Counted from the first letter of the stretch, positions 21,010 to 31,942 are shown. The stretch is 43,105 nucleotides of DNA from Porogramme epimiltina (GCA_900155495.1 FTLJ01000495.1:1-43105); one strand, 5' to 3'. The notes: generated from the sequence alone by a model not told the origin. Numbers and translations: made by a program.

Positions 21010-23438
21010 ATGTCGACCGTGCTCACCAAGGCGACGTTCTCAAAGGCGGTCTACGATGGCTCAGACGACGCCGACTCGGTCAAGAGCAAGGTCGTTCCTG
21101 CGGCCGACATCCCGCCGCTCGGCGCGCCCGTCACTCCGGACGCGAAGCGGTCGTTCTTCGGATGGGGGAGGCCGAAGCAGGACCCGGACAGTGTCGCGAC
21201 GCAGCCTTCTGTGTTCGACGATCCTGCCACCGTTGAGATCTACCGCCCTCCTGCAGTATGGGAGAACGCGCATCGCTTCGACCCACTTGCGCGGTGGACA
21301 TGGCGCGAGGAACGCGTGAGTGCTGTGTTGCCTTCAGCTTCACGATCGTCTCTGACGCCCCTTGGCTGCGCTATACAGCGCCTTGTTCGGAAGATTGACT
21401 GGTTGATCATGGTGTGGGCCTGCGTCATGTTCTTCAGTCTCGACCTCGACCGCTCCAACATCTCTCAAGCCAACACGGACAACTTCCTCGACGACCTCAA
21501 CCTTACCACGGACGACTTCAACCTAGGCAACACGCTCTTCAGGGTGCGCGCGGCGGCCTTCACTTTAGCGTTTCTATTTTCTGACCGTCTCGGACATTTT
21601 TAGCTGTGCTTCCTCATTGCGGAGCTCCCCTCGCAGCTGATCTCGAAACGCGTCGGTCCTGACGTCTGGATCCCCACCCAGGTAAGCACGCATCCCTTTT
21701 GAGCAAACGCTCGGACTCACTATAGTTGGTAGATGGTTCTGTGGAGCTTCGTTTCTTTGAGCCAGTTTTGGCTGACAGGCAGGGGCAGCTTCCTCGCCAC
21801 CAGGTGAGTGATTTTACGTAGGGGAGTATGCGCTCTAACTGAGAGTGCCATGATCAGGTGCCTTCTCGGTTTCATGCAAGGCGGTTTCATTCCCGACGTA
21901 GTCCTCTACCTGTCCTACTTTTACACCAAGAACGAGCGTAAGTTGAGTCTAAATTTTCCCCTGTAATCCGCGTCTCACCTCCGCTCTCAGTGCCGATTCG
22001 TCTTGCGTGGTTCTGGGTATCCAACTACCTCGCTGAGATCTCGGGAGCGTTCATCGCAACCGGACTTCTTCAACTTCGCGGCGTCGGCGGCAAAGCGGGG
22101 TGGAGATACCTATTCCTCATCGAGGGCGTGCTCACCCTCTTTGTCGGCATCGCGTCGTACTTCATGATGCCGCCCGGCCCTACGCAGACGAAGGCATGGT
22201 TCAGGCCGAAGGGCTGGTTCTCCGAGCGGTGAGTGCCCCAGCCTTTCTCCGCTGCCGCTTGTTGGAAACTAATGTACGATCTATAGGGAGGAGATCATCA
22301 TGGTCAACCGGGTTCTTCGCGACGATCCCTCGAAGTCTGACATGCACAACCGCGAGGGTTTGTCTATTAAGAATGTCTGGAAGGTCGTCCGTGACTGGCG
22401 TATCTGGCCAATCTATCTCCTCGGTCTCCTCCACTTGAGTACGTGGACTAGATTTTTCTACTGCGCGAACTCTTGCTTACGTATACATCAGTCCCCGTCA
22501 ACCCTCCCCAGACCTACCTCACGCTCTCCCTGCGCAATCTCGGCTTCACCACGACTCAGTCCAACTTGCTCAGCATCCCATCGAAATTCCTCGGGATGAT
22601 CCTCCTCCTCGTCTTCTGCCAGCTCAGCGAAGTGATCAACAGTCGCACAATCGCCACCGTGCTCCTGCAGATCTGGGCGCTCCCGCTCCTCATCGCGCTC
22701 TACACGTTCAACGCGCAGACGTCGCAGTGGGTGTACTTCGCCGTCGTCTCGCTCATCGCGGGGTACCCGTACGTGCACCCTATCCAAGTCGCGTGGGCGT
22801 CGACGAACTCGTACGGCGTCGGGACGCGTACCGTCTCCGCGTCGATATACAACATGTTCGTACAGGCGGACGGTATCATTGCTGTGAGCACGCTCTGTCC
22901 TCGCCTCAGTCGCACCACGAGATACTGATACTATAATCTCACAGTCGAACATCTACCAAGCGCACGACAAGGTAAGCATCCACACGTTTGTCTCGTGGGG
23001 CCGCACAGGAAGCTAACGCCACTCCGTTCTATTTCAGCCACTCTGTGAGTACCACAGCGACTTCGAGTCCTCCCATGACCATCTTCGCCTTAGTCTCGGG
23101 GCTAACTTAAACCCTTCCCCTCGTCTCTAGATAAGCGTGGAAACCGTGCCTTAATCGCCATCTGCTCCGTCAATATCGTCATCTACTTCCTCACATACCT
23201 GTTCTACTCGACGATTAACAAGAGGAGAGAAAGGATATGGAACTCTTGGTCTGCCAAGGTATGCCAGCCCCTCCGCCTTGTGGGCGGCTTGTCGGCTGAC
23301 ACCTTGACCTACAGGAGCAGCAAGAATACTTAGACACGACTAAAGACGAGGTGAGTCTACGCCTTTCTAGTCCCAGGCGAGGAGCTCACAGACATGTTCT
23401 AGGGCAACGCTAGGCTGAACTTCCGTTTCGCGTACTGA
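21010..23438 (+). CDS. MFS transporter, anion:cation symporter (ACS / Dal5-Fen2-like) family
   Basis: Thirteen exons: 21010-21315, 21379-21543, 21604-21681, 21733-21803, 21858-21937, 21991-22228, 22287-22438, 22492-22883, 22945-22971, 23038-23044, 23131-23258, 23315-23350 and 23403-23438, giving 571 residues. After a ~105-residue cytosolic N-terminus, [25 protein letters not shown] begins helix 1 with the DRSNI motif of the family. [30 protein letters not shown] and [14 protein letters not shown] follow, and the last helix region is [19 protein letters not shown]. The family imports organic anions and vitamins (allantoate, pantothenate, nicotinate, biotin) with protons across the plasma membrane; the substrate cannot be assigned from sequence. 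Exon 10 is a 7-nt microexon and exon 9 is 27 nt. They are required to give IYQAHDKPLYKRGNRA, which matches the family. Confidence 0.92.
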
Positions 23439-23621
23439 GATATGTCATACGACGAGACGGGTTATTGGGAATTTAGGATAATGTGTACTTCATGAATTTA
23501 GAGCCTCTATATACACTCCGAGCTAGTTCCGTCTTCCGCTCTGCCACTGCCTGTCGCGATTCGCCACCGGAATGGCGCGGGAATCGCAAACCAGCTGGGG
23601 CTTGGAAGTCCGGACTATTCT
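23439..23621. other. 3' flank of the ACS transporter
   Basis: No feature is recognised beyond the expected 3' UTR. The F-box array begins just downstream. Confidence 0.4.
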
Positions 23622-23822
23622 TACGTTCGTATGATGCGTGATCTGCTCATGGGCCTCGGCATTCAACGGCATACCCACCAACGACCCAGTCCAGCGCAGT
23701 CGCAAGACTAGAACATGGTGATTGCTTTCCTCTTTACTCAGGCTAAATCGTCCATAAGGTATGCGACGAGCGCGCCTCTGACCTTGCCGACTTGCCACAA
23801 TACAAATAGATCCCAACACTAG
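23622..23822 (+). repeat. Upstream block of F-box gene F1, duplicated before F2
   Basis: This block starts at TACGTTCGTA-GATG and ends at CCAACACTAG. A diverged copy lies at 25884-26105 in front of F2. Shared stretches include CATTC-AC-G-ATACCCAC, GATTGCTTT and TTGCCACAAT-CAAA. It probably carries the promoter, since it stops about 80 bases before the start of F1. Confidence 0.6.
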
Positions 23823-23905
23823 CTAGCGTGCATCTGGCTGTATGCAGTCTCTGACGTCGACGTCGAGGCCTGGCTCATCCATTGTCTCCTCCGTTCTCCC
23901 TTTGA

Positions 23906-25501
23906 ATGCATATCGACAGAGCTTCCGGCGCCCGGCTTCCGAAAACAGAACACCCACAGGAATCCCCTGCATTATCCCTCCCCCCAGAAATCCTCTCCGA
24001 CGTCTTATCACTGTCCGGCCATTCCCTCACAGGGGCCAACGGTATCCGCCTCACCCACGTGTGTCGCCAATGGCGTCAAGTCCTCTTCGGAGTCTCGGAG
24101 TACTGGGCAGGTGTCGTCGCTTCGTCCAAGTTCAACAAGGAAAATGATGTCCCCTTCCTCTCATTTATCCTCGATCGGTCCTCCCCGAGACCAATCAAGC
24201 TCCACGACGCCCGCCTCCTTCCCTCCATAGCCATAATCCTCGCCCCCAATTGGCATCGGATTGTCTATTTCGATGTATTAATCTTGGCTATGGATCACCT
24301 CCGTGAGCTTCATGATATTTTACACGACGCTGTCTCGTCAAGCCTCCAACACCTATCAATTCGATTCCGAATCTATACATGGGATTTTAATGTCTCCTCA
24401 CTTCGGCTTCGGCCTCTGCCCAGTGGTGTCCTTCCCTCTCTTTATCGACTCCGCACGCACGCCCTCTACCTCCCATTCGTCGTGGTGCCCTCGCTCCGAC
24501 AGCTCCATGTCTCCAGCTCAACAGGGTATCCTGGATCATGGTCAAGGACCAGCGAGGCACCCGAAGCCCTCTTTGATGCACTTGCCTTTTGCACAAGACT
24601 GGAAAAGCTGGATATAGGAGAATTGTTTGCCGATAATTATGACCTCCGTGTCGTTTACATGCATCATCTCAAGAAACTTTCCATTCAAGCATGGGGCGTT
24701 ACGCAGATAGTTAGCATTTTGCGTACGCTTAGGTTCCCTGCCACGACCGTCATAAAGCTGGACTTCGGCAAATTTAATATCACAGACAGACTTCAAGATA
24801 TCCTCAAGCTCGTACACCCCACCGCTGATAGCGTGCGAGTCAACGAGCGCGATGGGTATGTCGTCGCGTTTGACCTCATCGAGAGCGACGTCGTGGGCGC
24901 CACCATGCGTTTTAGGGCCGACAGCAGGCTATGTCTAGCAGGAATCGCCGACTTCTTTTTGGAAAGGCCCGCCATGACCAAGTTCGAGCGCATTTTTCTG
25001 GCAGATTTTCTGTCAAGGCCTCCACATGTGGACGTTGCGGGATTCCGATGGCGCGGAGTCTTCCCCAGTTTCCCTAACATTACCCGCTTGTCCGTACGCC
25101 GATGCCAGCCCGTCGACCTCGCAATCGGGCTTGCCTCCCGCCGTGCATTTCCTGTCATTGCCGGCCCTCCCTGTCTACGCCTCGAAGAGCTAGTCATCTC
25201 GTGGCACGCTGCTGACCTGGACCGTTACCTCTTCCATCTCAAGAACCCGACTCTCAGGCAGCGCGCACGCGCGGTCGCCGATTCCTTTGTGTCGTCCTTG
25301 ATCAGTCGCCACCAAGGAGGCGCAACACCCCTCAGGCTCCTGGAGTTGCACGAGTATGACCCGGACATATCCCTATTTGCCGAGGCCGTCCTAGATCCTG
25401 GGGATGCTCAGGCAATAGAAGACGCGCTGGCAGAGGTGCGCACACACGTGAACGGACCGGTCGTATTCAACGTCGTGGCCGGGCCGATTACTTCTCCATG
25501 A
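23906..25501 (+). CDS. F-box protein F1 with LRR-like repeats (array member)
   Basis: A single exon of 531 residues. The F-box (about residues 22-66) reads ALSLPPEILSDVLSLSGHS, HVCRQWRQVLFGVSEYWAG. The rest alternates short hydrophobic strands and helices with leucine-rich spacing (LRRLR-type segments such as LPSLYRLRTHALYLPF, LRQLHVSSS, LEKLDIGEL, ITRLSVRR), suggesting an LRR-like solenoid for substrate binding. It ends VNGPVVFNVVAGPITSP, a tail shared by all five array genes. It should act as a Skp1-bound adaptor in an SCF ubiquitin ligase. The ATG at 23906 is the only in-frame ATG before the F-box. Shared 3' flanking sequence with F2 and F3 shows recent duplication. Confidence 0.85.
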   Translation: MHIDRASGARLPKTEHPQESPALSLPPEILSDVLSLSGHSLTGANGIRLTHVCRQWRQVLFGVSEYWAGVVASSKFNKENDVPFLSFILDRSSPRPIKLHDARLLPSIAIILAPNWHRIVYFDVLILAMDHLRELHDILHDAVSSSLQHLSIRFRIYTWDFNVSSLRLRPLPSGVLPSLYRLRTHALYLPFVVVPSLRQLHVSSSTGYPGSWSRTSEAPEALFDALAFCTRLEKLDIGELFADNYDLRVVYMHHLKKLSIQAWGVTQIVSILRTLRFPATTVIKLDFGKFNITDRLQDILKLVHPTADSVRVNERDGYVVAFDLIESDVVGATMRFRADSRLCLAGIADFFLERPAMTKFERIFLADFLSRPPHVDVAGFRWRGVFPSFPNITRLSVRRCQPVDLAIGLASRRAFPVIAGPPCLRLEELVISWHAADLDRYLFHLKNPTLRQRARAVADSFVSSLISRHQGGATPLRLLELHEYDPDISLFAEAVLDPGDAQAIEDALAEVRTHVNGPVVFNVVAGPITSP

Positions 25502-25883
25502 GTGTCGCCCCTGTCGTTTCGATGCGCCTCATTTTCCCTATGTACGCTCCCACTCGCTTGCAGATAGATGTTCCGGTTTTTGACACGACATATACGCGCT
25601 CATGGTAGAATTAGGGACAATTACGCGGCGCACTAGTGAATATATTTATCGTATACGTCGTAGCTTTACGCCTTGCCAAGGCCTGAGGCATAAGTAGTCA
25701 CTAAGTGAGCCCATTGTCTAAATTCAAACTCACCTGTATCCACATTCCAAGTGTTACACCGGCATGTTGAGTCTATCCTGCACACCATTGCGTCATCACA
25801 CAGAGGTGTTCTCCCCTAGTACGTCTCAGTCACAAGAATGGCTGTTCGATTTCTCGGCCAACTTGAATCCGCTGACCTGACAT
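25502..25883. other. Spacer between F1 and F2
   Basis: The first ~90 bases are a 3' UTR-like block also found after F2 and F3 (a run resembling TATGTACG-TCCCACT-GCT). No gene is seen. Confidence 0.45.
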
Positions 25884-26105
25884 TACGTTCGTAGGATGAA
25901 TGGCCTGCTCACTGGATCGACATTCGACAGTATACCCACATACTGCCTGGCATAGCGGGGTCGCAAGGTGAGAACAATGCGATTGCTTTCACCTTCTCTA
26001 AATGATTCCGACACAGACGTACCGGCGAGCCTCCTGAGGGTCCACTTCAGCCGCGCCCCTGCGGCCTGACCGGCTTGCCACAATCCAAACATATCCAAAC
26101 ACTAG
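25884..26105 (+). repeat. Upstream block of F2, copy of the block before F1
   Basis: A diverged copy of 23622-23822, with the same order of conserved words and several small indels. It marks the F1/F2 tandem duplication as including the promoter. Confidence 0.6.
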
Positions 26106-26216
26106 TGCGCCTTATGTTTGCACAGTTTTGCTGACGCCGATGCCTGCCACTGTCTCTCGCGTCTCCTTTCCGCAGGCATATCGACAGAGCCTCCAGGGCC
26201 GGGAGTCCAAAATTTA

Positions 26217-27764
26217 ATGGAGTCCCCTACGCCGCCGGAGTCCCCTGCATTATCCCTCCCTCCGGAAATCCTTTCTGTCATCTTATCCTTGTCCGGCCAT
26301 TCACGCACAGGACCCAACGCGGTCCAGCTCACCCATGTATGTCGCCAATGGCGCCATGTTCTCCTTGGACTCTCTGAGTATTGGGCAGATACTGTCGCTT
26401 CGTTCAAGTTCTCTGAGGAGACCGATGTCCCCTTTCTCTCATTCATCCTCGATCGATCTGCCCCGAGACGAATCAAACTCCACGACACCTGCCTCTTTCC
26501 CTCCATATCCACAGCCCTCGCCCCCCACTGGCACCGCGTCGTCTACCTCGATGTCACGATCCCGAGCGAAGATCGACTCCGTGAGCTTCATGCCATCTTT
26601 CAAGACGGTCCCTCGTCGGGCCTTCGACGGCTGTTCGTACAATTCCAGCCGATGGAATACGATATCTCCAAAGTCCAGCTTACGCCTCTACAAAACAGCG
26701 CCCTTCCCTCTCTTATTCGACTCCGCACGCCCGTCTTCTTTCTCCCATTCGTCACGGTGCCTTCGATCAGATATCTCCAAATATCCAGCTCAAAAGGATG
26801 GCATACTCATAAACCCGTCGCCAATGAGGCACTTGATATCCTCTTTGATGCCCTCGCCATTTGCACAAAACTAGAAACGTTAACAATCGGAACGCTGTCG
26901 GAAGACAGACTACACATTTTCCCATCGACTACTCGCAAAGTTTACATGCGTCGTCTCAAGATACTTTCTATCAACGGTTGTTGCTTCGGACAGACCTATG
27001 CCATCTTGTGCACGCTCGGGTCTCCAGTCACGACCGATGTGAAAATAGACTGTTGCCAATGGCTTCAATCGGATGGGATTCGTGATGTGGTACTTCCCGA
27101 TTGGCCACCGAGCGCCGATACCGTACGGATGACTGTGCACAACGCAAGGGTCTTCATGTTAGAAGTCGCGGAGGGCGACGCTGCACGGTTCAATGTGCGA
27201 CACGGCGTTTACTATTCGTTCGAAAAAGACATCGCCGAGGTCTGCTCTAAAAGGCCCACCGTGACCAAGTTCGAGTGCGCCAGCCTAGTGGATCCCGATC
27301 ACAGGCACGCGGGCACCCTTCGGCTCCGATGGAATGAGATCCTTCCTGGGTTCTCCAATATTACTCGCCTATCTGTACGCCGACAAGATCCCTGCAACAT
27401 CGCGAGAGCACTTCAGTGCTGGACTTCGCCCCCTGCTGGCACTGGACTGCCTCCCTGTCCACACCTCGAGGACCTAGCCATTGCGTGGCACGACTTCTCG
27501 GAGATAGGAACAACGGTTAGGCAGCGCGGATGTGCCGCCATCGACGCATTCGTGGAATCCTTGACTAGTCGTCGCCAGTTGGGCGTAACACCCCTAAGGC
27601 TCCTTGAGCTGCACCACCACAAGCCCAATCCACCTCCACCAGCCGAAGTTTTCCTGGCCCCAGGCGATGCACAGATAATAGAGGACGCTCTGGTAGTCGT
27701 ACGCGGACTGGTGAACGGGCCCGTGGTCTTCAACATCGTGGCGGGGCCGATCACTTCTCCATGA
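26217..27764 (+). CDS. F-box protein F2 with LRR-like repeats (array member)
   Basis: A single exon of 515 residues from the ATG at 26217 (MESPTPPESPALSL). The frame is open further up to an ATG at 26118, but DNA homology with F1 upstream of 26217 runs in a different reading frame, so the longer N-terminus is not supported. The F-box (residues ~10-55) reads ALSLPPEILSVILSLSGHS, HVCRQWRHVLLGLSEYWAD. Leucine-rich strand-helix units follow, ending NGPVVFNIVAGPITSP. The role is inferred to be SCF substrate adaptor. It lies 626 bases before hydrophobin H1 on the same strand; this F-box plus hydrophobin pair is repeated as F3-H2. Confidence 0.85.
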   Translation: MESPTPPESPALSLPPEILSVILSLSGHSRTGPNAVQLTHVCRQWRHVLLGLSEYWADTVASFKFSEETDVPFLSFILDRSAPRRIKLHDTCLFPSISTALAPHWHRVVYLDVTIPSEDRLRELHAIFQDGPSSGLRRLFVQFQPMEYDISKVQLTPLQNSALPSLIRLRTPVFFLPFVTVPSIRYLQISSSKGWHTHKPVANEALDILFDALAICTKLETLTIGTLSEDRLHIFPSTTRKVYMRRLKILSINGCCFGQTYAILCTLGSPVTTDVKIDCCQWLQSDGIRDVVLPDWPPSADTVRMTVHNARVFMLEVAEGDAARFNVRHGVYYSFEKDIAEVCSKRPTVTKFECASLVDPDHRHAGTLRLRWNEILPGFSNITRLSVRRQDPCNIARALQCWTSPPAGTGLPPCPHLEDLAIAWHDFSEIGTTVRQRGCAAIDAFVESLTSRRQLGVTPLRLLELHHHKPNPPPPAEVFLAPGDAQIIEDALVVVRGLVNGPVVFNIVAGPITSP

Positions 27765-28202
27765 GTGTCATGCCCGTGCCTTTCATTTTATGTACGTTCC
27801 CACTTGCTCGTATATGTACGTTTTAACCTCTTGACATGCCAGTATACGCACGCCTGGCAACATCGAATGTTAGAATGCAGCTCGCCGAACTCATTTACGT
27901 ACTCAATCTCACGTCTCGATCGCGTCTCCCCGACGCAACTTCGCGTGAATCACAACTCCCGACGCTCGAGACCAAGGTAGCAGTAGGCACTACTATTACA
28001 TGTATGGAGCATCTTGTTGGAGCATACAGGCCCAAGGTTTATAAGAAATGTAAAAGCTGCTCTTTACCGCCGGTATACGACTGCGTGTACTGCGAAGACC
28101 ATCTTACGGGGATATGGTGCCATAGAGCCCGCCCAGTAAACGGTGCATAGCCGACGCGCGCCCCGTCCATGTGAAGCGTCGCTTGGCCGTCTCCTCACCG
28201 GC
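27765..28202. other. Spacer between F2 and hydrophobin H1
   Basis: This contains the shared F-box 3' UTR block and a segment homologous to the F3-H2 spacer (for example CCCGACG-followed words and the CGCGCGCCCCG motif just before the hydrophobin promoter). No gene is seen. Confidence 0.5.
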
Positions 28203-28291
28203 GAAGGCAAAAGCCTATCACCTCTCCAAGCCTTCACCCCCGCTAGCCAAAACAACACCAACGGAAACGAGCCCCGCACGACGCATAAAAG
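28203..28291 (+). promoter_or_regulatory. Hydrophobin H1 promoter core
   Basis: It starts with GAAGGCAAAAGCCTATCA (28203-28220) and ends with the TATA element CATAAAAG (28284-28291), about 100 bases before the ATG. The same two elements, in the same order and spacing, precede H2 and H3. The first word is a conserved candidate regulator site. Confidence 0.65.
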
Positions 28292-28389
28292 CCCGGGGAA
28301 GGGCACAGTTTCTCCAGCAATCAGCACCCTCCTCTCACCAACTCCAACCACTTTAGCTTACCGTCCTCTGTACACTCACCGTGATCGTT

Positions 28390-28820
28390 ATGTTCGCCCG
28401 TCTCTCCGTCGTCTCCGCTGTCGTCTTCGCCGCCGTCGCCGCGGCCCAGCACTGCAACACGGGCCCGGTCCAGTGCTGCAACAGCATGGAGAGCGTGCGT
28501 TGTTCTCTCTCCCTCTCGTCTTCGTGCGCGGGCTGATATGGTGACTTGCACCCAGGCTGACTCGGCTGCGGGATCCGCGCTGTTGTCGATTCTCGGCCTG
28601 AACCTGCAGGACACGACGGCCCAGCTTGGGCTGGGATGCTCGCCGATCTCCGCGGTCGGCGTGGGCTCCGGAAACGCGTGCAAGGCGCAGACTGTATGCT
28701 GCGAGAACAACAATGTTGTAAGTGCCCATTCTAACTCCCTGGATGTGAAGTGAGTGCTCACCCGAGATGTGGATGCAGGGCGGCGCTGTGTCCATTGGCT
28801 GCTTGCCCGTGTCGCTCTGA
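28390..28820 (+). CDS. Class I hydrophobin H1
   Basis: Three exons, 28390-28494, 28556-28717 and 28779-28820, give 102 residues. A signal peptide ([19 protein letters not shown]) is followed by the eight-Cys hydrophobin pattern [31 protein letters not shown] and GCLPV. The long spacing between the Cys pair and Cys4 and the overall length fit class I. These proteins are secreted and self-assemble at air-water interfaces to coat aerial hyphae and fruiting structures. Both introns are phase 0 and at identical places in H1, H2 and H3. H1 differs by His after the signal peptide (Ser in the others) and by AQT rather than SQT before the second Cys pair. Confidence 0.96.
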
Positions 28821-29583
28821 GCGGTGGTGCCACTGTTGGGGGTTATTTCATGGTCCCGGATGATGCATAATTAAATTACTCTGTCCTCCTCGTGCCGCCT
28901 TCAACTTTGAAGTGGCGAGTGTTAGTGCCGATGGATGGGCTTTTGCATCTCGAATCGAGTGAATGTGCTGTTATCGGGGGCAATGCGTCTCGACTCAGGA
29001 GAATTACCCCTGTGGCTCATGACGTGGCATCCATACTGCTCAAGTATACGCAATCGGGTTACTTGGTCGCTGAGAATGAGTGAGCGCGTGACCCAGCTCC
29101 TCACTAGGAGCAGAGAGACAACGTGCTTGCGACAACCAACGTGCGTGTAGGTACGAAAGAAAGTATCGCTCCGTTAAGGAGCTCCTAGGTGCCTCTAGTA
29201 GCATCGCCGCACGTTGGATATATCGTCAGCGCCAGCTCATTTGACGGACGACTTCAAAGTGGCGCACCTTGACACCCACAACGCTGGCCAGCACGCCCTC
29301 CTAGACCCGAATCCATTCGCGCGTGGTATCTTCCCCAGTGGTCGTTACGTCACCGCGGCGCGGTTCGCGCTGAAATTGCAACGATGAGAACAGAAAACCT
29401 CAGCCCGGCCGGGATGGGCGGTCGGATCCATTGCTCCGTGACCTTGGGCCTCGTGCCTCTTCGACTTCTGAAGGTCTGACGGCTTGCCTATCGCCGCCGT
29501 CGAACGTGAGCTTGTAAGTAGAATGTTGTCGTCGCCATGTCGTGAGTTGAACCTTGCCTGTATCCCGGCCTATACTGACCATG
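28821..29583. other. Spacer between H1 and F3
   Basis: It starts with a hydrophobin 3' UTR word (CCCGGAT-ATGCAT) shared with H2 and H3. The remainder shows no gene. Confidence 0.45.
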
Positions 29584-29737
29584 TCAAGTATTTGCTATTG
29601 TTTGGCATTCCACGTGGGCACGCCACACTATCACTGAGCTTACCCTCAGTGAGCTCCGCACGTATCGATCGTCTACGTTCAAACTCGCTTGTGCTCACAT
29701 CCCGAATGTTGATTCAACGGTTTGGATCTTTGCAATA
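29584..29737 (+). repeat. Upstream block of F3, copy of the block before F5
   Basis: It is similar to 37605-37752 upstream of F5, beginning TCAAGTATTTGC-ATT-TTTGG and ending ATCTTTGCA. One frame reads similarly in both copies (ELTLSEL then KLACAHIP here; LSLTEL then KLIRAHIP upstream of F5), but an indel breaks the frame in this copy. It may be a lost upstream exon or only old promoter homology. Confidence 0.45.
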
Positions 29738-29911
29738 ATATCGGGCCTACACACTATCGTCTTGTCCCAGTGACACGTACTCCTCCCTCGTACGCTTGCC
29801 TCATTTCAGTATCGCCAAAGCTTGAAGCTGTTCGATTCTGACTACCGTCTTCGCTTTCTCTTTATGCATAGAATACCAGCAGAACTCCCATAGCAAGAGC
29901 TCTCCAACTCA

Positions 29912-31447
29912 ATGGATCATCCACGCCCCGCTGCTGCATTATCCCTCCCTCCCGAAATCCTGTCTGTCATCTTGCTTTTGTCTGGTCACTCGGGTAGAGG
30001 ACCCGACAGCGTCCAACTCGGCCACGTGTGTCGCCAATGGCGTCAAGTCCTCCTCGGACTCTCGGAGTACTGGGCAAATGCGGTCGCCTCGTCCAAGTTC
30101 GGCAATGAGAACGATGTCCCCTTTCTCTCGCTCATTCTCGATCGTTCCTCCTCGAGGACAATCAGTCTCCACGCCGTCCGCCTCTGCCCCTCCATAGCCA
30201 CTATCCTCGCCCCCAACTGGCACCGCGTCGTCATTCTCGACGTGTTGATCCTAATCGAAGATCACCTCCGCGAGCTGCATGCTATCTTGCAAGACGCTGC
30301 CTCGTCAAGTCTCCAACAACTGTCCGTGAGAGTCCCGCAGAATGTCGATGACCTCACCAAAATCAAGCTTATGCCTCTGCCGAATGGTGCCCTTCTCTCT
30401 CTTTATCGACTCCATGCGCCCATTTTCTTCCTCCCATTCGTCGTGGTGCCTTCTGTCCGGCAACTGCGAGTCTTGGACTCAACAAGTCTAGAGTACCCCT
30501 GCGTCGTTGAGGTACTCTCGGTCCTCTTTAAGGCCCTCGCCCTTTGCACAAAATTGGAAAAGATGACAATCGGAAGGCTACCGATTACCATGCTCGACAT
30601 AATCCCCCCACACCGCGTCATTAACATGCATCATCTCAAGAACATCGATATCTACGATAGCTGCATCGTGCGGATATCTGCCATTTTCGACACGCTTAGG
30701 TTCCCCACCACAACCGTTCTAAAGCTAGGCTGCATTGGCGATTGGAATGAATTTCTTGTAACTTCCCACGTGTTGCCGCGCGTACACCCCCCTGCCAATG
30801 CCGTGCACATGAAAGTGCGCAGCTCAAGAGCCTTCACGTTGGACCTCCTGGAGGGAGACGTCGCGTGTTTAACCATACGACCCAAGCTCTATCTCGAGGA
30901 AATTGCCAACATCTTATCCAAAAGGCCCACCGTGACCATGTTCGAATGCAGTTTCCTAAGTGATCCCCGATCGCAGCAGTCACATAGGAGGGCCATTTCG
31001 TTCCCATGGAACAAACTCCTCCCCGGCTTCCCTAACATCACCCGCCTATCCATACGCCGACACCAACCCGTCGTGTTCGCTCGCGCACTCGCCGGTCTTG
31101 TCGGCGCTGGGCCTCCCTGTCCACGCCTTGAGGAACTAGCCATCTCGTGGGACGCTTCCGATGTGAAGCGCCACCTCGCCCACTACATCAGATCGACAAT
31201 AGGACAACGCGCATGTGCCATCATTAATGCTTTCGTGAAATCCTTGACCAATCGCCGCCAATCTGGCGCAACGCCCCTCAGGCTCCTGGAGTTGCACGAG
31301 CATAATCCAGACATGTCCCCGACGGCCGAAGTTGTCCTGGATCCCGGTGATGCCCACGCAATAGAAGACGCGCTAGCAACGGTGCGCGCACTCGTGAACG
31401 GGCACGCCGTCTTCGAGGTCATGGCGGGGCCGATTACTTCAACATGA
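29912..31447 (+). CDS. F-box protein F3 with LRR-like repeats (array member)
   Basis: A single exon of 511 residues, starting MDHPRPAAALSL. The bases before the ATG (AAGAGCTCTCCAACTCA) match those before the chosen start of F4 (GAGAGCTCTCCAGCCCG), supporting the start. The F-box (residues ~7-52) reads ALSLPPEILSVILLLSGHS, HVCRQWRQVLLGLSEYWAN. Leucine-rich units continue to ITRLSIRRHQP and the tail VNGHAVFEVMAGPITST. SCF adaptor role is inferred from the F-box. Its spacer to H2 is homologous to that between F2 and H1. Confidence 0.86.
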   Translation: MDHPRPAAALSLPPEILSVILLLSGHSGRGPDSVQLGHVCRQWRQVLLGLSEYWANAVASSKFGNENDVPFLSLILDRSSSRTISLHAVRLCPSIATILAPNWHRVVILDVLILIEDHLRELHAILQDAASSSLQQLSVRVPQNVDDLTKIKLMPLPNGALLSLYRLHAPIFFLPFVVVPSVRQLRVLDSTSLEYPCVVEVLSVLFKALALCTKLEKMTIGRLPITMLDIIPPHRVINMHHLKNIDIYDSCIVRISAIFDTLRFPTTTVLKLGCIGDWNEFLVTSHVLPRVHPPANAVHMKVRSSRAFTLDLLEGDVACLTIRPKLYLEEIANILSKRPTVTMFECSFLSDPRSQQSHRRAISFPWNKLLPGFPNITRLSIRRHQPVVFARALAGLVGAGPPCPRLEELAISWDASDVKRHLAHYIRSTIGQRACAIINAFVKSLTNRRQSGATPLRLLELHEHNPDMSPTAEVVLDPGDAHAIEDALATVRALVNGHAVFEVMAGPITST

Positions 31448-31755
31448 GTATCACGCCTATGGTCTTGCGCCTCCTTCATCCCATGCACATGCCCACTCGC
31501 TTGTATATGTACGTCTCCTCGACACGCCATCGTAGATGCCCCTTGCAACACTGAAGGCCGCTGGTGACTGTGCTGCACAACAAACATATATACACATTCA
31601 ACTTTCCCGACGTCGCTTCCTCGTGATCACGACTCTGAACGTTTATGGCTGAGGTAGTACTGCTGCCCGCACGTTCAGCGGTGCGCAGCCAACGCGCGCC
31701 CCGCCCTCCAGCTCAAACATCGCCTCGCCACATCCCCGACCTCGCTTCCTCCGGA
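31448..31755. other. Spacer between F3 and hydrophobin H2
   Basis: Homologous to the F2-H1 spacer: a shared F-box 3' UTR (CCCACTCGCTTGTATATGTACG) and shared sequence before the hydrophobin promoter. No gene is seen. Confidence 0.5.
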
Positions 31756-31840
31756 GAAGGCAAAAGCCTATCACCTCTCCATCCCTTCACACCGCACAAA
31801 CATTGCCGACGCATACGAGCCCCGCCCCACACATAAAAAG
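31756..31840 (+). promoter_or_regulatory. Hydrophobin H2 promoter core
   Basis: GAAGGCAAAAGCCTATCA (31756-31773) and the TATA element CATAAAAAG (31832-31840), about 100 bases before the ATG, repeat the H1 arrangement. Downstream GAGGACACCGTCC is shared with H3. Confidence 0.65.
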
Positions 31841-31942
31841 CCCACTGGTGGAGGACACCGTCCCCCCAGCACCCAGCCACCTTCTCTCGCACCAATTCCA
31901 TCCTCTCGAACTTACCATCTCCCTACTCTCACCGTGACCATC

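Noticed and set aside
26118..26216. N-terminal extension of F2
   Set aside because: The homologous DNA upstream of F1 is read in another frame, so the extension is not conserved as protein.
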